From NCBI GenBank assembly GCA_963921825.1, contig OY997589.1:4774001-4838000 (forward strand): DNA of 64,000 nt, given 5' to 3'. The DNA comes from Erodium maritimum. Taxonomy: Eukaryota > Streptophyta > Magnoliopsida > Geraniales > Geraniaceae. This document shows positions 1 through 11,390 of the stretch, piece after piece. The translations under genes and the position numbers were made by a program. The first letter of the stretch is position 1; every line of letters begins with the position of its first letter. The notes beneath the pieces are model-generated. The model was not told the origin of the DNA. It was given only the letters and a program-made list of their open reading frames with translations, and made no database searches.

Positions 1-730
1 GGAGGTCAGTAATCCTTTGTTGGGTTGTGATTCGGTACCTACGACATCCTTCGGCGAAGAAGTAGTGGCTAATTCATCATTGGAGCCCGAGCTAGTTGTT
101 GAACAAAGCATTGATCAGTAACACATGTGTACGATGGGGCTTGCTAGTGAACAAACAAAGATCGTGCATGTGACGGCGTCGTCCTCCGAAGAAGTTTCTG
201 GTGAGCTTTCTTCCAGCGATCAACATAGGTCCAAGACCGAACAAGCAAATTTGAATTTTGAATTTAATTCGGATATGATTGTTGTGGGTCGTGATCTTTC
301 TGTGGATTGTGATGATACTGCAAAGATTCCAGTTCCAAATTGCACGGAGAGCGGAAAGAATCTGGCGTTGGATCACGTTGGTGAAGTTTGCGTATAGGAG
401 ACGGATGGGTCGCTTGCGGTTCAAGTAACTCGTGTCCCTGATCCGACCCATGCAGGCCTGGTCCATATAGATCCAATCCATGCATATTCGACCCATGTAA
501 TTACGACCCAACTCTCTTTAATGTGTCATGAGGAGTTGGGTGATCCAGTTTTAGCTTTAGGGACGACAATTCAATCGTCAGTCCACCAGCAGGACAATCC
601 CTAGGAGGCCGTTCTCCTTAATCCTAATCGTAAGGGTCATCCTCTGAAGAAACAGTCAGCTTCTTTGTACAACCCCAATCATCTACACTTTACCAGGTCG
701 AAGTTTTAGTCTGGCGCTAAAACAAAAACT
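1..730 (+). pseudogene. decayed coding relic, probably C-terminal part of a non-LTR ORF1-type protein
   Basis: A plus-strand reading frame continues in the style of a Ser/Glu/Asp-rich linker protein but is broken by stops near 120, 396, 603 and 708. It resembles the acidic tail that follows the DUF4283-like segment in the relic around 44150-44400. I see no domain that fixes the identity. Assignment to a non-LTR ORF1 is an inference from style and from the similar relics elsewhere in the window. Confidence 0.25.
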
Positions 731-3381
731 CTTGGGCCCGATGCGTGGACTCAAATTCGTGCTTTGGCTTCCAAGAAGAAAGACGGCGAGTAGGATCTTG
801 CCTGGTTGTTTTAGGAAAATACTTGGGCCTTTTAGCTCCCCTTATTGGAGTTCCCCTGTAATTGTTGAACTGGTCTTTGACCTTTTAGGCTCTTTTCTGC
901 TTGGAAAGTATCCTTTTTCATCAACAATTTTTTTGAGCTTGTAGAAAAATGTAGTTTTATACGTTTTAGGACAATATTTGACGTTTTAGAAATTTATTCT
1001 AGGGTGTATCGATTTTCTTTAGATACTCATACATATCCATGACTTTTTTAGCATACGTGGAATTTTTATTAATGAAACGAGATAACCTAAAACATGAGGA
1101 TGTAAATGAAAAGGGCGAGGCATTGTTCGAACCCGTAGGTGATGAACGATAACCTTATAACGAAGTACCCGGCTATACCAGGGAAGAAAAGTGGGAGGCA
1201 ATCTCCTGCTTGACGGACGGTAGAGAAAGTAATACTCTGCTTATTTCCTGACTCGACCTGAAAATGTCTGTGATAAGAGGTTAAGGGCGGTTGAGGAAAA
1301 CACAGGCATCTAGGGAGAACACCAGAAAATTGGAGAACCAGATCATCGAACTTGCACCAAATTTTGTAGGGCGGTGTATGCATCCCCACACACCCCGTTT
1401 CGTGGTGGGCCCTTCATTTCCCCTGGCAAGGCTGCTTTGTAGACCTTACTTTTGGATGTCTTTTACTTTGGCCGACGTGGGTGCATCCAGACTCCATTTC
1501 TTTTGCGTCGGCGGGGAGGTTGTCAGTCTCGCATCTAGGAGGCTGAACTTGATGGCCCCTTTCTTGTGTGACGGGTGGTCGGGGCACCAATTGTGGTTGC
1601 ATGGGCTTGCATTTCCTCTTTTACAAACATGAACACCTCTTGGTTAGGCAAGAGGTGTTGTGTTATGTCTCCTGGGGGTGTTGCTACTCCTCAGACTCTT
1701 GGATGCGTTGGGTTGGAGGGAGTGGACACTAGAAACTTGATTCATGTGTGTGTTGAGGCCTTAGGCGAGAGGTGTTGTACCGGTTCTAGGGCTGGTAGTG
1801 CCAGAGGAGGAAAACCTGGATGTACATAGGTCCTCGGTGTTAGGGGGCTAAAGGGGTAGTTGCATTCCTCAGCTGGAGCCTTCGATGATGCCTCCAAGTA
1901 TCCAGGATGGGGTTTGATCATTCCCTTCGAATATCTGCATTGATATTGTGGTGGGGGGGGGGGGGGGGGGGGGGGGTTTGGTGCCATGAGTGACAAATCA
2001 AATTGAACTGGTCCCGGAGGGTAGGCAGGGTCTCTACGTCGGCATTAGACCTATTAGTGGCTTATACATCCACAATAAAAACAGAAATTCAGAAGTCGGA
2101 CGTATTGGAAACGGACCAGAGTCAGTTTCTAGTGGTTATGATGGTTATACGGGCCATAAGAGAGAGAGGTGTGGTCAAGTCCTTCTAGAAACAGATCCTT
2201 AACGTGCTTTCCTATGTCATTCCAGTCTTGTCAATATGAACATCCACATATACTCCTAGCCCCATTACGCCGTAAGAACGTCTCATGGTATGTCAGATAC
2301 TAGCGCCCATAATTGGATCTGTGAGAACGACAGAGTAGCTGGGTTGATCCCTGGCCAATGACCTTTAGTATGAGCGGAGCTTTCTTGAATGACCATGACT
2401 CCCTACGTTTGACTCTACCTTTCTCCGTTTGGGAGGTAAAATAGGATCACGAAATACCACACCCAAGGTTCTTAACGACTAGGCCTTCGTGGTACCAGAC
2501 CCTATTCATGACTCCTTCCATTATTTCCTTGTCACGTTGGCATGTAGTGAAGAGTCTTTCGGCCAGGTCAAACTTTGTGTGGGTGCGGGTGTGGTTGACA
2601 TTCGTGTTATCTCGAACACAGATGATGGCATCTTCCTCTTCGTCCATACACAGGGCATCAAAAATTGTCCTGGAGTGCCAAGAGGGATTCCATAAGAGGT
2701 CGGTCCGTCCCTCGGGTTTCTGGTGCAGATCGAGGGAGGGCTTGGTGGGGTTGATCACGGGATGTACTCATGTCCCGCAACCGTCGTCGTTGTCAATCCC
2801 CCCTATCGGGGATGGCGTTGAAAGGCTAACATTGTGATGTTTCGCCACAACAAAACCTGACAGTAGATCCACCGGGACGGGAAGCATGAAGGTGTTTGGA
2901 GGAGTCATCAGACCCTGTCGAGGGCCAGGGATTTTGGGAAGTAGCGCCAGTGATGCAATTCCCAACCGTATTGGCGTCGTGGAAACGACGAGAACTGTTG
3001 ATGGTACCATTGGTTTCAAGATCAGGGGTGAAACAAGGACGTTGGGGATATTTCATCTTGGGCGGTGTTCGCGGGACGTGGTCAAGAGCGAGATGGTAAG
3101 GGGTCTAGAAGGAACGGAACCTGGCGCTTGGCCTTCTTCTGATAGCGCAGAGGCTTTATAATCTCTTTTCTTGGAGTTGGTGATATGTAACGAGGCATGT
3201 CCTTCGTCGGAGGCGCATGGAGAACAACTTTGGGGTCCACGCGAAGCTGCATATGGTTGGTAAACGGTTGGTCTGGATCCTCGAGACACAATGATGGTGT
3301 GAGGACCATGGCAACATACAGAGTGGTGGACTTATAAGGTCGGCGATATGTATCTAAGAAGGCAAGCGTCTAAACAACTAA
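731..3381. other. GC-richer intergenic stretch without a recognisable gene
   Basis: All open frames here are short (about 115 residues or less), overlap on both strands and match no family I recognise. The base composition is like that of the retroelement relics at 5480-7020 and 11391-13640, so old transposon sequence is likely. A 24-G homopolymer lies inside. Confidence 0.4.
1953..1976 (+). repeat. poly-G tract (24 G)
   Basis: An uninterrupted run of 24 G is seen directly. Such a run can form G-quadruplex structure and is prone to length error in sequencing, so the exact count is uncertain. Confidence 0.85.
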
Positions 3382-3713
3382 GAGCACCTGTAACGGTCGT
3401 TGCAGGCCATGCGACAGCTCTACCATGGCTCGTCGTTGTAGGAGGTCGTTGCAGGCGTGCCGTGGCAGGCTGTCGTTGCAGGATCCTGCAACGACTCGTC
3501 TAGTCGTGACAGCCCCAAGGCTAGAATCCCACGCCGACACGTGGCTGCAACGAATTTTAAAAAAAATGCAAACAATGGTTCCCTACCACTAGTCATGTTT
3601 TACTATTGGAGATGTCATGGTATGAGGTAGTTGCATGGAGGAGAGACAAACTAAAAAATGAGCTCCTATCATGGCTTCATAGCATTAGTCACAGTATATC
3701 ATTGGAGATGGTC
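3382..3713. mobile_element. Tourist/PIF-Harbinger-like MITE
   Basis: The left end reads GAGCACCTGTAACGG and the right end, read from the other strand, GACCATCTCCAATG. Both are flanked by TAA, the 3-bp TWA target duplication typical of PIF/Harbinger MITEs. The interior holds repeated CGTTGCAGG motifs. The termini match those of the elements at 26689-26981 and 61636-61928. Confidence 0.6.
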
Positions 3714-3785
3714 TAAGTGCGTAAAAACTAGAGATAGAAACGTAGAATCATAAAAGAACATTTTTTTTAAAGTTTACCAATTTTT

Positions 3786-3893
3786 TGATTATCCATGACT
3801 TAATCAGTTAGCTTCTTTTTTGAAAAATTACGAGATAATATTATAATTGAAAAGTACAATTTCTTGATTATTCATGACTTAATCAGTTAGCTT
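3786..3893. repeat. short direct repeat
   Basis: The block GATTATCCATGACTTAATCA followed by GTTAGCT occurs at 3786-3815 and again, with one change, at 3864-3893. It is AT-rich intergenic sequence of unknown origin. Confidence 0.7.
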
Positions 3894-3959
3894 TTTATAA
3901 ACAAGAGATATTTTTTTAAAGTTACGAAGTTGTTCTTAATAAGCTTTAATGCCTCTCTT

Positions 3960-5080
3960 GGAGGCTAGACGTAGGGTTTCATCACCTTCTCGTCGTGCCT
4001 CACTCTGATGCAGGCTCTACCTTTCTCGGTCAAGGCCCGGTTACCTCTCCCGGCTGATGTTCGGTCCCTCTCCGCTGTCCTAGCGCGCATCCTCACACGT
4101 TGGCCCCGTCTCTCCTCATTCAAGGGGCCTTCACTGCTCTCCCGGTTATGGAAATCTCTTCCGGTGGTTGTCGTACGATTCCCATGACCTCGCTCTGGAT
4201 TTCCTGTCGGGCAGCGCGTTCCGGTGGTCCTCTCGTGCGATCCTTTCAACCCCTCCATCCTTGATCCCTCGTCGGGTGGGGCGGGCATCGGGATATCATC
4301 GGGGTCGACCAACTAGTTCGTCGTTTCTCCCACGACGGGGATTCGCACGGGGGCGTTTGTGGTCTCCAACACGACAACTGGGCCAAGACCTTGCTTTGGG
4401 TTCCTTCTCTTGGGTGCCGGATCCATGACCTTGCTCTGGGTCCTTTCTCTCGACGTCCATGACGACTGAATCATGACCTCGCTCTAAGAGCGATGTCGTA
4501 CGGAGGAGAGGGGCCTCCCACTTGGCCTCCTTTTCCGAGTCCCCAAACCTGGGTTAAGCCTCAGAGCCTGGGTCTGAAGTGGCCTTGGGCGTCGGGTGGG
4601 TGGTCAACCAGATTGAAGGGAGTTTGAGTGCTGGGGCAACCGACAATAGAAGAATGGGGTGGCAAACGAGTCACACTTCGGGCGAGGGTTGGAAAACTGT
4701 CCCGCCGCCACGCATGAGTCACCAGGCAGGCCTCAGGGACAGGAAGGAGTCTCTGAGGGTGCCCTGTCAGCGCTTCTCCAATGCCGATCACATGTTCGGG
4801 TTATTCAACGAAGCAGAGCGTCACCCTCAGGAGACCCAGCGGTATTCAGACCCCCCCTTGAGCAATGATCGTCGGCAGTTTTTAGTTTTATTGTCTTTTA
4901 GTTTCTCGTTATTAGATTTGTGTGTTTATTTTATTACTGTTATAGTTCACTATCGCAGGTTGTCAGTTTTAGGTCGCTTTTATGGCATCTTAACACAACG
5001 TCCTAGACATTACTATAGTTATAGGGTTATTGTGTTTGTCCCGATATGACTTACAAGCATGTACCGACTCTTTCAAAAAA
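3960..5080. other. GC-richer intergenic block, no gene recognised
   Basis: The longest frame (4579-5049, +, 156 codons) has no recognisable domain and low-complexity flanks. The sharp change of composition from the AT-rich sequence on both sides suggests an old inserted element, but I see no termini. Confidence 0.35.
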
Positions 5081-5479
5081 ATGAAAGTCGCAGTTACTAA
5101 AAAAGAGTTAGCTTTTTATAATTCTTTTTGAAGAAGTTTTATTTTATTTTTTCGCTCTATTATCTCTTTTACTAGGCCTAATATTTTATTAATATATTTT
5201 GATTTTTTTTTCCGAAAAAGGATTTACTCTGAAATTACGCAAGTGCTGACACATATATTCATATTTATCTTAAAATTACATAAAATGATGCTTCATTTGT
5301 CAACCAAGAGATCATGTTCATCATCAACTCGTCATTCCGTAAGAAGTCTCCATTGTGTTATCAAAGTCATGCTCCAGTACAGCCTTAGGAGAGAAGTCAT
5401 CTGATTTTGTTGCGGTTTTTATTCGACAGTAACCAAATTTGTTTAACCGCATTCAAAGCGAATACAAAAAAAAGCAGCT
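5081..5479. other. AT-rich intergenic sequence
   Basis: No open frame of interest, repeat or terminus is visible. Confidence 0.5.
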
Positions 5480-7020
5480 ATGCACTCTCTGAACTCTAGC
5501 GATACAACTCAGCTTTGTGATTTTCGTACGATGGCGATGACGACTTCGGCCGCACAACTGTCAAGCGAAGATAAAGGCTTCGACGTGGAACTACTGAGGG
5601 AACCGTCGTCTGAGCCTTTGATGCACCGTGCACGGGAAGGAGGAGGAGAGCGGCGTGCTGCCGCTGCGATCTCCGTCCTCAGAACAGGATTCTTCTCGTT
5701 CTGGCTCGTCGAGGGCGACATCAGAGGAGGACCAGATGAGGTTCTCAGCACATAGGGAGGAGGGAGACCAGTCGGGAGGGTTTCGTGGGCCGGGAAGGCG
5801 CCACTTGGAGCACTTACCGGTGTACAGGAACGGAATTCTGCGTCGGACGTTGGCGGTGGGTCCAAGACCACATCGGGCTGGTGTGGAGAAGGCACGGGAG
5901 ATTCCGGTGCGGGGGGGTTCGTCGCCGCTTGGGTTTCGATGGGGGACTCTTATGACGAGGCAACTGGATGAGACGGTCGTGGAGGAGGAGCAGCATCCCA
6001 TCGCTTCAGCCACTGTCGTATATATCTCGTCGCAATAGGCCACGGAACGGCCGGTTGGGTCGTCAGAGAAGGTGGGCTACGTGGACATGACGGTCGGGGA
6101 AGGAACCCTATAAGGATTCTCAGGTCATTGGGCCAATTGGGCCGGGAGGCTCGGGCCTGATGGCGGACGCCCGGCGGGCTTGGGCGGGACGACAGCTCGG
6201 CCCAGGACTGCGAGATGGGTTGGATGATGTTGTTGGGGAACTGGGCTCGGCTGGGCCTCGGGGGCCTGGTTCAGGCGTTCGGGGAGGTCGGGCCAGGCCG
6301 GGCGACAGGTCGGGTCCCTCGGGGTCGGTGGGTAGGCGGGGCAGGGGAGCAAGTCGGGCCGATACCCGGGTCCGTCCGGGAGCTCTCCCAGACCCGTATC
6401 AGGATCGGGTGTTCTCGGGCGTCTCTCCAGACCCGGTCTGGAGCCATCAAGCTTGGGAGGCTCCGATCCAAACATCTTGCCAGACTATGGGGGATCTCGG
6501 CACCCAAATAAGGTCCATGAAGATCAAGGAGGTAGTTGTCTCGCCAGCAGAAGCAGGGGGACCAAATTTTGCCTTTGCTCTTGCGCCAAAGGTACTTACC
6601 CCGCGAACCTTTTACTGGAGGACGATGGCGAATCGTATGGAAGACCTGTGGGGTCTGCGAAATGTGGAGGCACGGCCCCTGGAGGATGGGTCAGTTTTAG
6701 GCAGGCCCTGGTGGGTTACGTCAGGGTGGGTCGATCTGATGATGATCTACAGAGGCCAGAGCGATATGTTTTTACGAGAAGTATCAGTGAAGTCACAACC
6801 GGAGTATGCTCTTTTTCCCTTATCACATCTAAACCAAATCTCATTATAGGGAGAGACATCTCAGTTGATCCCGACGATTCAAGACGATGGGTTGACAATA
6901 CCAGAACGCCTCATTACGCAAGTTGCGGGTTTCAGAAGAACCAATATCGTAGACTCTACAGTTTCTTATGTTTGTCTTTGTGTTTATTTGTTTTTTTTTC
7001 TTATCTACTATGCACAACTA
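5480..7020 (+). pseudogene. relic of a non-LTR-type ORF1 (DUF4283-like segment)
   Basis: The frame across about 6500-6700 reads like a plant DUF4283 domain, the N-terminal domain found in many LINE-type ORF1 and zinc-knuckle proteins: an 'alpha-K-V-L-T-P-R-x-F-x-W-R' stretch, then 'M-A-N-R-M-x-D-L-W-x-L-R-N-V-E-A-R-P'. Similar wording (N-V-E-A-R-P, then an F-F-F-R stretch) occurs in the relic near 12370-12450. Upstream (5480-6040) is GC-rich, with overlapping frames on both strands. No zinc knuckle, endonuclease or reverse transcriptase follows, so this is a fragment. The domain call is by pattern only; a profile search against DUF4283 would decide. Confidence 0.4.
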
Positions 7021-7776
7021 GACTACTAATACAAATCTAAATGCACCGAATACCATACGAAAATCTCAAACATATACTAAAGTCTAAGGTCAGTATCTAA
7101 TTTTTATTTACCATCATTGTCATGATTAATAAAATAACTATGCATACGTTTCAAAAACAAAACAGCTTGCATGTCGATACGTTTGTGTGTATGCACTAAA
7201 CATCATGCTGATAATTAATTAACAAAACATCATGCTGACGTCACGTAATGCAAAGGCAAATGATGAGATCCATCACCATAATTATCATAGCTAGATAATT
7301 ATCATTACATTTCTGGAACTTTTTTTATTATAAATAATCTACTTTTCAAGTTTTCAACGACCAAATCATTGATTGAAATGGCTTTAGACGTCAAGCAATC
7401 TTACTGTGTTGTCTACGTACCAGCTCAGTCAAATATCAACAAAATATACAGTATTCATACGACAGATTGGAAACGAAATACAGGAGGAATTAACCAAACA
7501 TTCTTCCTTAACATAGAAACCATATTTTGCATCAAATGTTTGATACAGAGTTCATATCGATATATTGACGTTTGTTTTTATTTTTATGGTTAAAAATAAA
7601 AACGTATCTTTATGTATTGATCACGAATGATAAATTGTTTTAAGATATTGATCATTATTGAAAACAAACAAATATTACGTGATCGATTTATAAGACATAA
7701 AAGATATGACTAAGACTAAATGGTTACAAAGTCCATAAGAGCTGGAAGTCAAAAACCTAAAGAGGAACCCTAAAGC
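7021..7776. other. AT-rich intergenic sequence
   Basis: No gene is seen. The sequence is AT-rich up to the target duplication AAAGC that borders the TRIM at 7777. Confidence 0.5.
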
Positions 7777-8127
7777 TGTTAAAACCCAATCTAAACCAAA
7801 AGCTCGAACTTATGGGTGGAGGCATCAAGATGTATATCAATGGATCAATTTATCCACACACTTTCGATGTGAGACTCACACTTCAACACTCCCCCTCACG
7901 TGTAGGACTGGATATCTACACGTGGGCCATAGCAGGACTGGACATCTGCATATGGACCGGAGACCACAGGGTGGAGGCGATAAATGGGCCATAGGCCGAA
8001 CCAGCTCTGATACCATGTTAAAGCCCAATCCAACCCAAAAGCTCGAACTTATGGGTGGAGGCATCAAAATGTATATCAATGGATCAATTTATCCACACAC
8101 TTTCGATGTGAAACTCACACTTCAACA
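7777..8127 (-). mobile_element. TRIM (terminal-repeat retrotransposon in miniature), complete
   Basis: Two 112-bp direct repeats (7777-7888 and 8016-8127), starting TGTT and ending AACA, flank a 127-bp interior. They differ at about five positions. On the minus strand the 5' LTR is followed directly by TGGTATCAGAGC (8004-8015), the primer binding site complementary to initiator tRNA-Met. A purine tract (GAGGGGGAG, 7889-7897) directly precedes the 3' LTR. The insertion is bounded by the perfect 5-bp duplication AAAGC (7772-7776 and 8128-8132). There is no coding capacity, so it would need proteins from an autonomous LTR element. Confidence 0.93.
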
Positions 8128-8809
8128 AAAGCCAAGTGGTCGTCGGCATTGTGTGGCGATAGCCGTGAGCTCCGACCATGACTGTCGTCAGTGGAAACCT
8201 TCCCCTCCAACCTTTCTACTCCTTTCCTCTTATTTTTATTCCAATCTTTACTTTTTACTCTCTTATACCCATATGTATCACAAAGATACATAAAGAAAGA
8301 ATAAGTAACATTAGGGTTTATCAACCACTCTTATACGCATCTGGACTAAGCAAATGGTAACCTTCTTCTTACTCTAGATTCTTGTTTCGTAGCTAACGTA
8401 AACAAATCAAATAAGATTTTTTTAAAGGAAATGCATGCCAATTTAAACAAGCATTATGATATGACCTATCGAATCATTGTTATTATGTAAGGTCAGTAAC
8501 AGATCAAAAGGGACTTGCCATTAGAAAATGTGGGTGTCACAACCCATACCTATATATGGTTCCTTCCTTCACTCCATACCTGTTTTTGTTGCTTTTATTG
8601 TATCACAAGCTTTCCATTTAAAAAAAGTACGATCATAGCCATAATTTAAATCTGAAACTACCTCACAACCACTATTATTATACTCATGCTCTCTATTCAA
8701 CAATCCATAAAAAGAAAAGGAAAGTGAGTGGAGACCTACTTGCCTATATGGGAACGGAAAACAGTGGTTCGGGTGAAGGAAAAAGAAGGAATATTTGAAG
8801 AGCAAAAGC
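8128..8809. other. intergenic sequence, no gene
   Basis: AT-rich sequence between two TRIM insertions; no gene or regulatory motif can be supported. Confidence 0.5.
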
Positions 8810-9166
8810 CATTAGAGAACCAACTCAAACTGATAGTTAAAGGTCTAATTATAGTTATATTCTAACACGTACTGTTACGGACAAACTCGTTTACGGGTTT
8901 GGAGGTGAAGTATTAGAAGAGTAGAAGAGCCCAATAAGAAGAAAGATAAAAATTTGGATTTGGAGGTGAAGTATTAGAAGAGAAGAAGAGCCCATTAAGA
9001 AGAGAGATAAAATTTTGATAAATTGAGAATAAATTAGAATTTCTGTAGAGAGCGGGGTTTGAACCCGAGTCCGTGAGGTACCAATCTCTGATACCATATT
9101 AAAGAACCAACTCAACTAAAAACTAAAGCTGATAGTTCAAGGTCCAATTATAGTTATATTCTAACA
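8810..9166 (-). mobile_element. second TRIM family, with internal duplication
   Basis: The right LTR (9097-9166, 70 bp) starts TATTAAAGAACC and ends TTCTAACA. The left copy (8810-8867, 58 bp) lacks about 12 internal bases. On the minus strand the 5' LTR runs into a TGGTATCAGAG primer binding site (9086-9096). The 5-bp duplication AAAGC flanks the element (8805-8809 and 9167-9171). The interior holds a direct duplication of about 55 bp (near 8899 and 8959, keyed by GGAGGTGAAGTATTAGAAGA) and the motif GGTTTGAACCC, which resembles a tRNA B-box. No clear polypurine tract is seen. Confidence 0.8.
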
Positions 9167-9171
9167 AAAGC

Positions 9172-10025
9172 GCCCCTTTTCAGACCGTCTCTTTTCCTAT
9201 GTTGCTCGTTCCGGCCTCCGCGCCGCCCTCTGTCTCGTTTCCCTGCGCTCCGCCCCCACTGGACTTCTTCGACAGCCTCCTTTCGCTCCTTGCTCGGGTT
9301 CTCCGCCTCTCCTCGTCCCTCTCCGCAGCCTTGATGTGGGGCCGACGAGCCTCACCGTCTTGTTTTTCTGGGTGCTGACCCCGCCGAGCTCCTTTAGGTT
9401 TTCCCTCGCTTTGGTCGTCTCGTGGCTTTGGAGCTCGTTGTTCGTTGGTTCCTCCCCTCTCTGCCGCTGCGGTGTTGGCCGCCAAAGTCTTCAGGTTCCT
9501 CTCCGACTCCCGGTGAGTACGTGCTTTTGGCTGCATGTCCTTGGTTGCTGCTCCGGCGCCGTTTCGAGCCCCTCTCGCCTCTCTCATCTGCCCTCTCTCG
9601 CCTCGGGTCCCCATCATCTTCAACATTGGGTCTCGGCTCGTCGGTCTCTGCTCGTCGTTGGTCCTTATCCTGTCGGTCTTCATAGGGTGCTAGCCCCCGA
9701 TTCCTATCACCTCATGGCTTCCTTGAACTCTCCGGCGTCGCAAATCCTGGCTCACCGTTGCTCCGGCGTCTCCTTGGCGGTGCTGCGCGTGCGCGGGCGA
9801 GCGTCCCGAGACGCATGCGCGCGCGAGCGTGTCCCGAGGCATCTGAAGGCTTCTCGTCTTTGGTCCTGGTTATCCGGTCTTGGGCCCGCTTCTCTCTCTA
9901 GGCTCGTGGCCTTTTCTTTCAGGCTTGGCCTTGTTTTTCTTTCTTCCACATCTTGTGTAATTTTGTATTGAATTTCATTTCATATGGAACAAAACCGTTT
10001 TTTAGCTGATCAAAAAAATTTCTAA
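9172..10025 (+). mobile_element. GC-rich retroposon-like segment ending in a LINE-type tail
   Basis: A GC-rich stretch with overlapping frames on both strands gives way at about 9950 to an AT-rich end finishing GCTGATCAAAAAAA (about 10006-10019). The same GATCAG/poly(T) end, on either strand, occurs near 30050, 48900 and 51445. This suggests the 3' end of a non-LTR element or its truncated derivative. The 5' limit is uncertain, because the TRIM duplication lies directly before. Confidence 0.4.
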
Positions 10026-11390
10026 CAAAAGCAATTAGAAATGAGTTGTATTTTGCACCATCCTCCATCGGCCTATTTTCGCGGTATCTTTTGACATAGA
10101 ATCGATCAGGAAACCGAAGTTGCTTATACTTTTGGAGACTCGTCGATTTCATAGTCAAAATCGATGCACCTGCAATGTGTTAACAAAAATGCTAAAATAA
10201 AAGCTCTTATTATATTACTAACTTTTATATCTTGGTTGCTTTTGATTATCATAAGAGTGGTATGTTTCTCCCTATATCTAAAAATAAATGTCGTGAATCG
10301 TATAAATAAATTCAAGGGGTAATCTCAAATCTATACTTCTTTTCTTGTTTATGGAAGAGTGATATTTCTCAACATGAGGGCCATTTTGTCCTTAAGGTTA
10401 AACAAACAGTGCTTGTTTTGTAGTTTTATTGATGTTGATTTGACAGAGAATAGGAGTGATAATAATATATAATGGTAAAGATAAGCATGCCATTTTGGAT
10501 GTAGAATAAATGCTTGGTTTTAGTCTTTAATAACCTTGAGATCATAACCTAAAAATGATTTTAATTGTCTGTCTGAGGGAGTTGTATGGGAAGATGGGAT
10601 ATATTAAGTTAAGAATTAGAGTGAATTAGTATCATTAGCTGATAAAAAATGAATTCCACCACCTTACAGCATTTATCCATTAGCTTTACCAAGGTCCTCC
10701 ATCTTTACAACTAATGACCTAAATTTGTAGGTCCTTTTGTCCATTAATTTTGTTAGGTTTCTTTGGATATTCATTGAGCATGTCCCATCACTATTATTCA
10801 ATTAATTGCACTCCTGCATGGATTCATTCCTCTATTGATGACTGTATATGTATCTTATGCTACTTATTTTATTGAAGAAAATAAATAAATAATACCATGC
10901 ATTGATTGCATTCAATAATAAAGAGATCCAATCCAAGCTCAATAAGAGGAGCTTTTCCATCCATATTAAAAGTGGGTTAAGGTTAAGAATAAATATCTAT
11001 ATTAACTGATTCTCCAAAACTTTTTTTTTGAAACGGATTCTCCAAAAACTTAAGGATTGCATCATTAATATTTAGCATTATAATATACCATTTTGTTTTC
11101 AATAAATTTATTAGAGTAGATAATAAAAATAATCACTTGCTCAATTTAAAATAGATTTGTAAAGACGTGTTTTTTATTATCTACAATGCATATTGAAAGT
11201 TTTATAAACTCTCTTTTGAGGAGAAAAAGAAAAACAAGGTTTAACTACAAACCAACAAAAAAGAATCCCAAGACGCTCAAAATCGTCTTTTAAGGGAACA
11301 CAACAACAACTAAGAAGAAAAACAAAGCAAGGGTACACACACCCTGAAAAACACCTATAGACAGCCCCTACAACCCGGGCTAGACGTGCT
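10026..11390. other. AT-rich intergenic sequence
   Basis: No open frame of interest, terminus or known motif is visible over this stretch. Confidence 0.5.

Noticed and set aside
6160..6475. GC-rich overlapping frames on both strands as separate genes
   Set aside because: Mirror-image Gly/Arg/Pro frames are a composition effect. Only the DUF4283-like part downstream has protein character.
9040..9080. A genuine tRNA gene at the GGTTTGAACCC motif
   Set aside because: No cloverleaf or A-box at the right distance could be drawn; it lies inside a TRIM.
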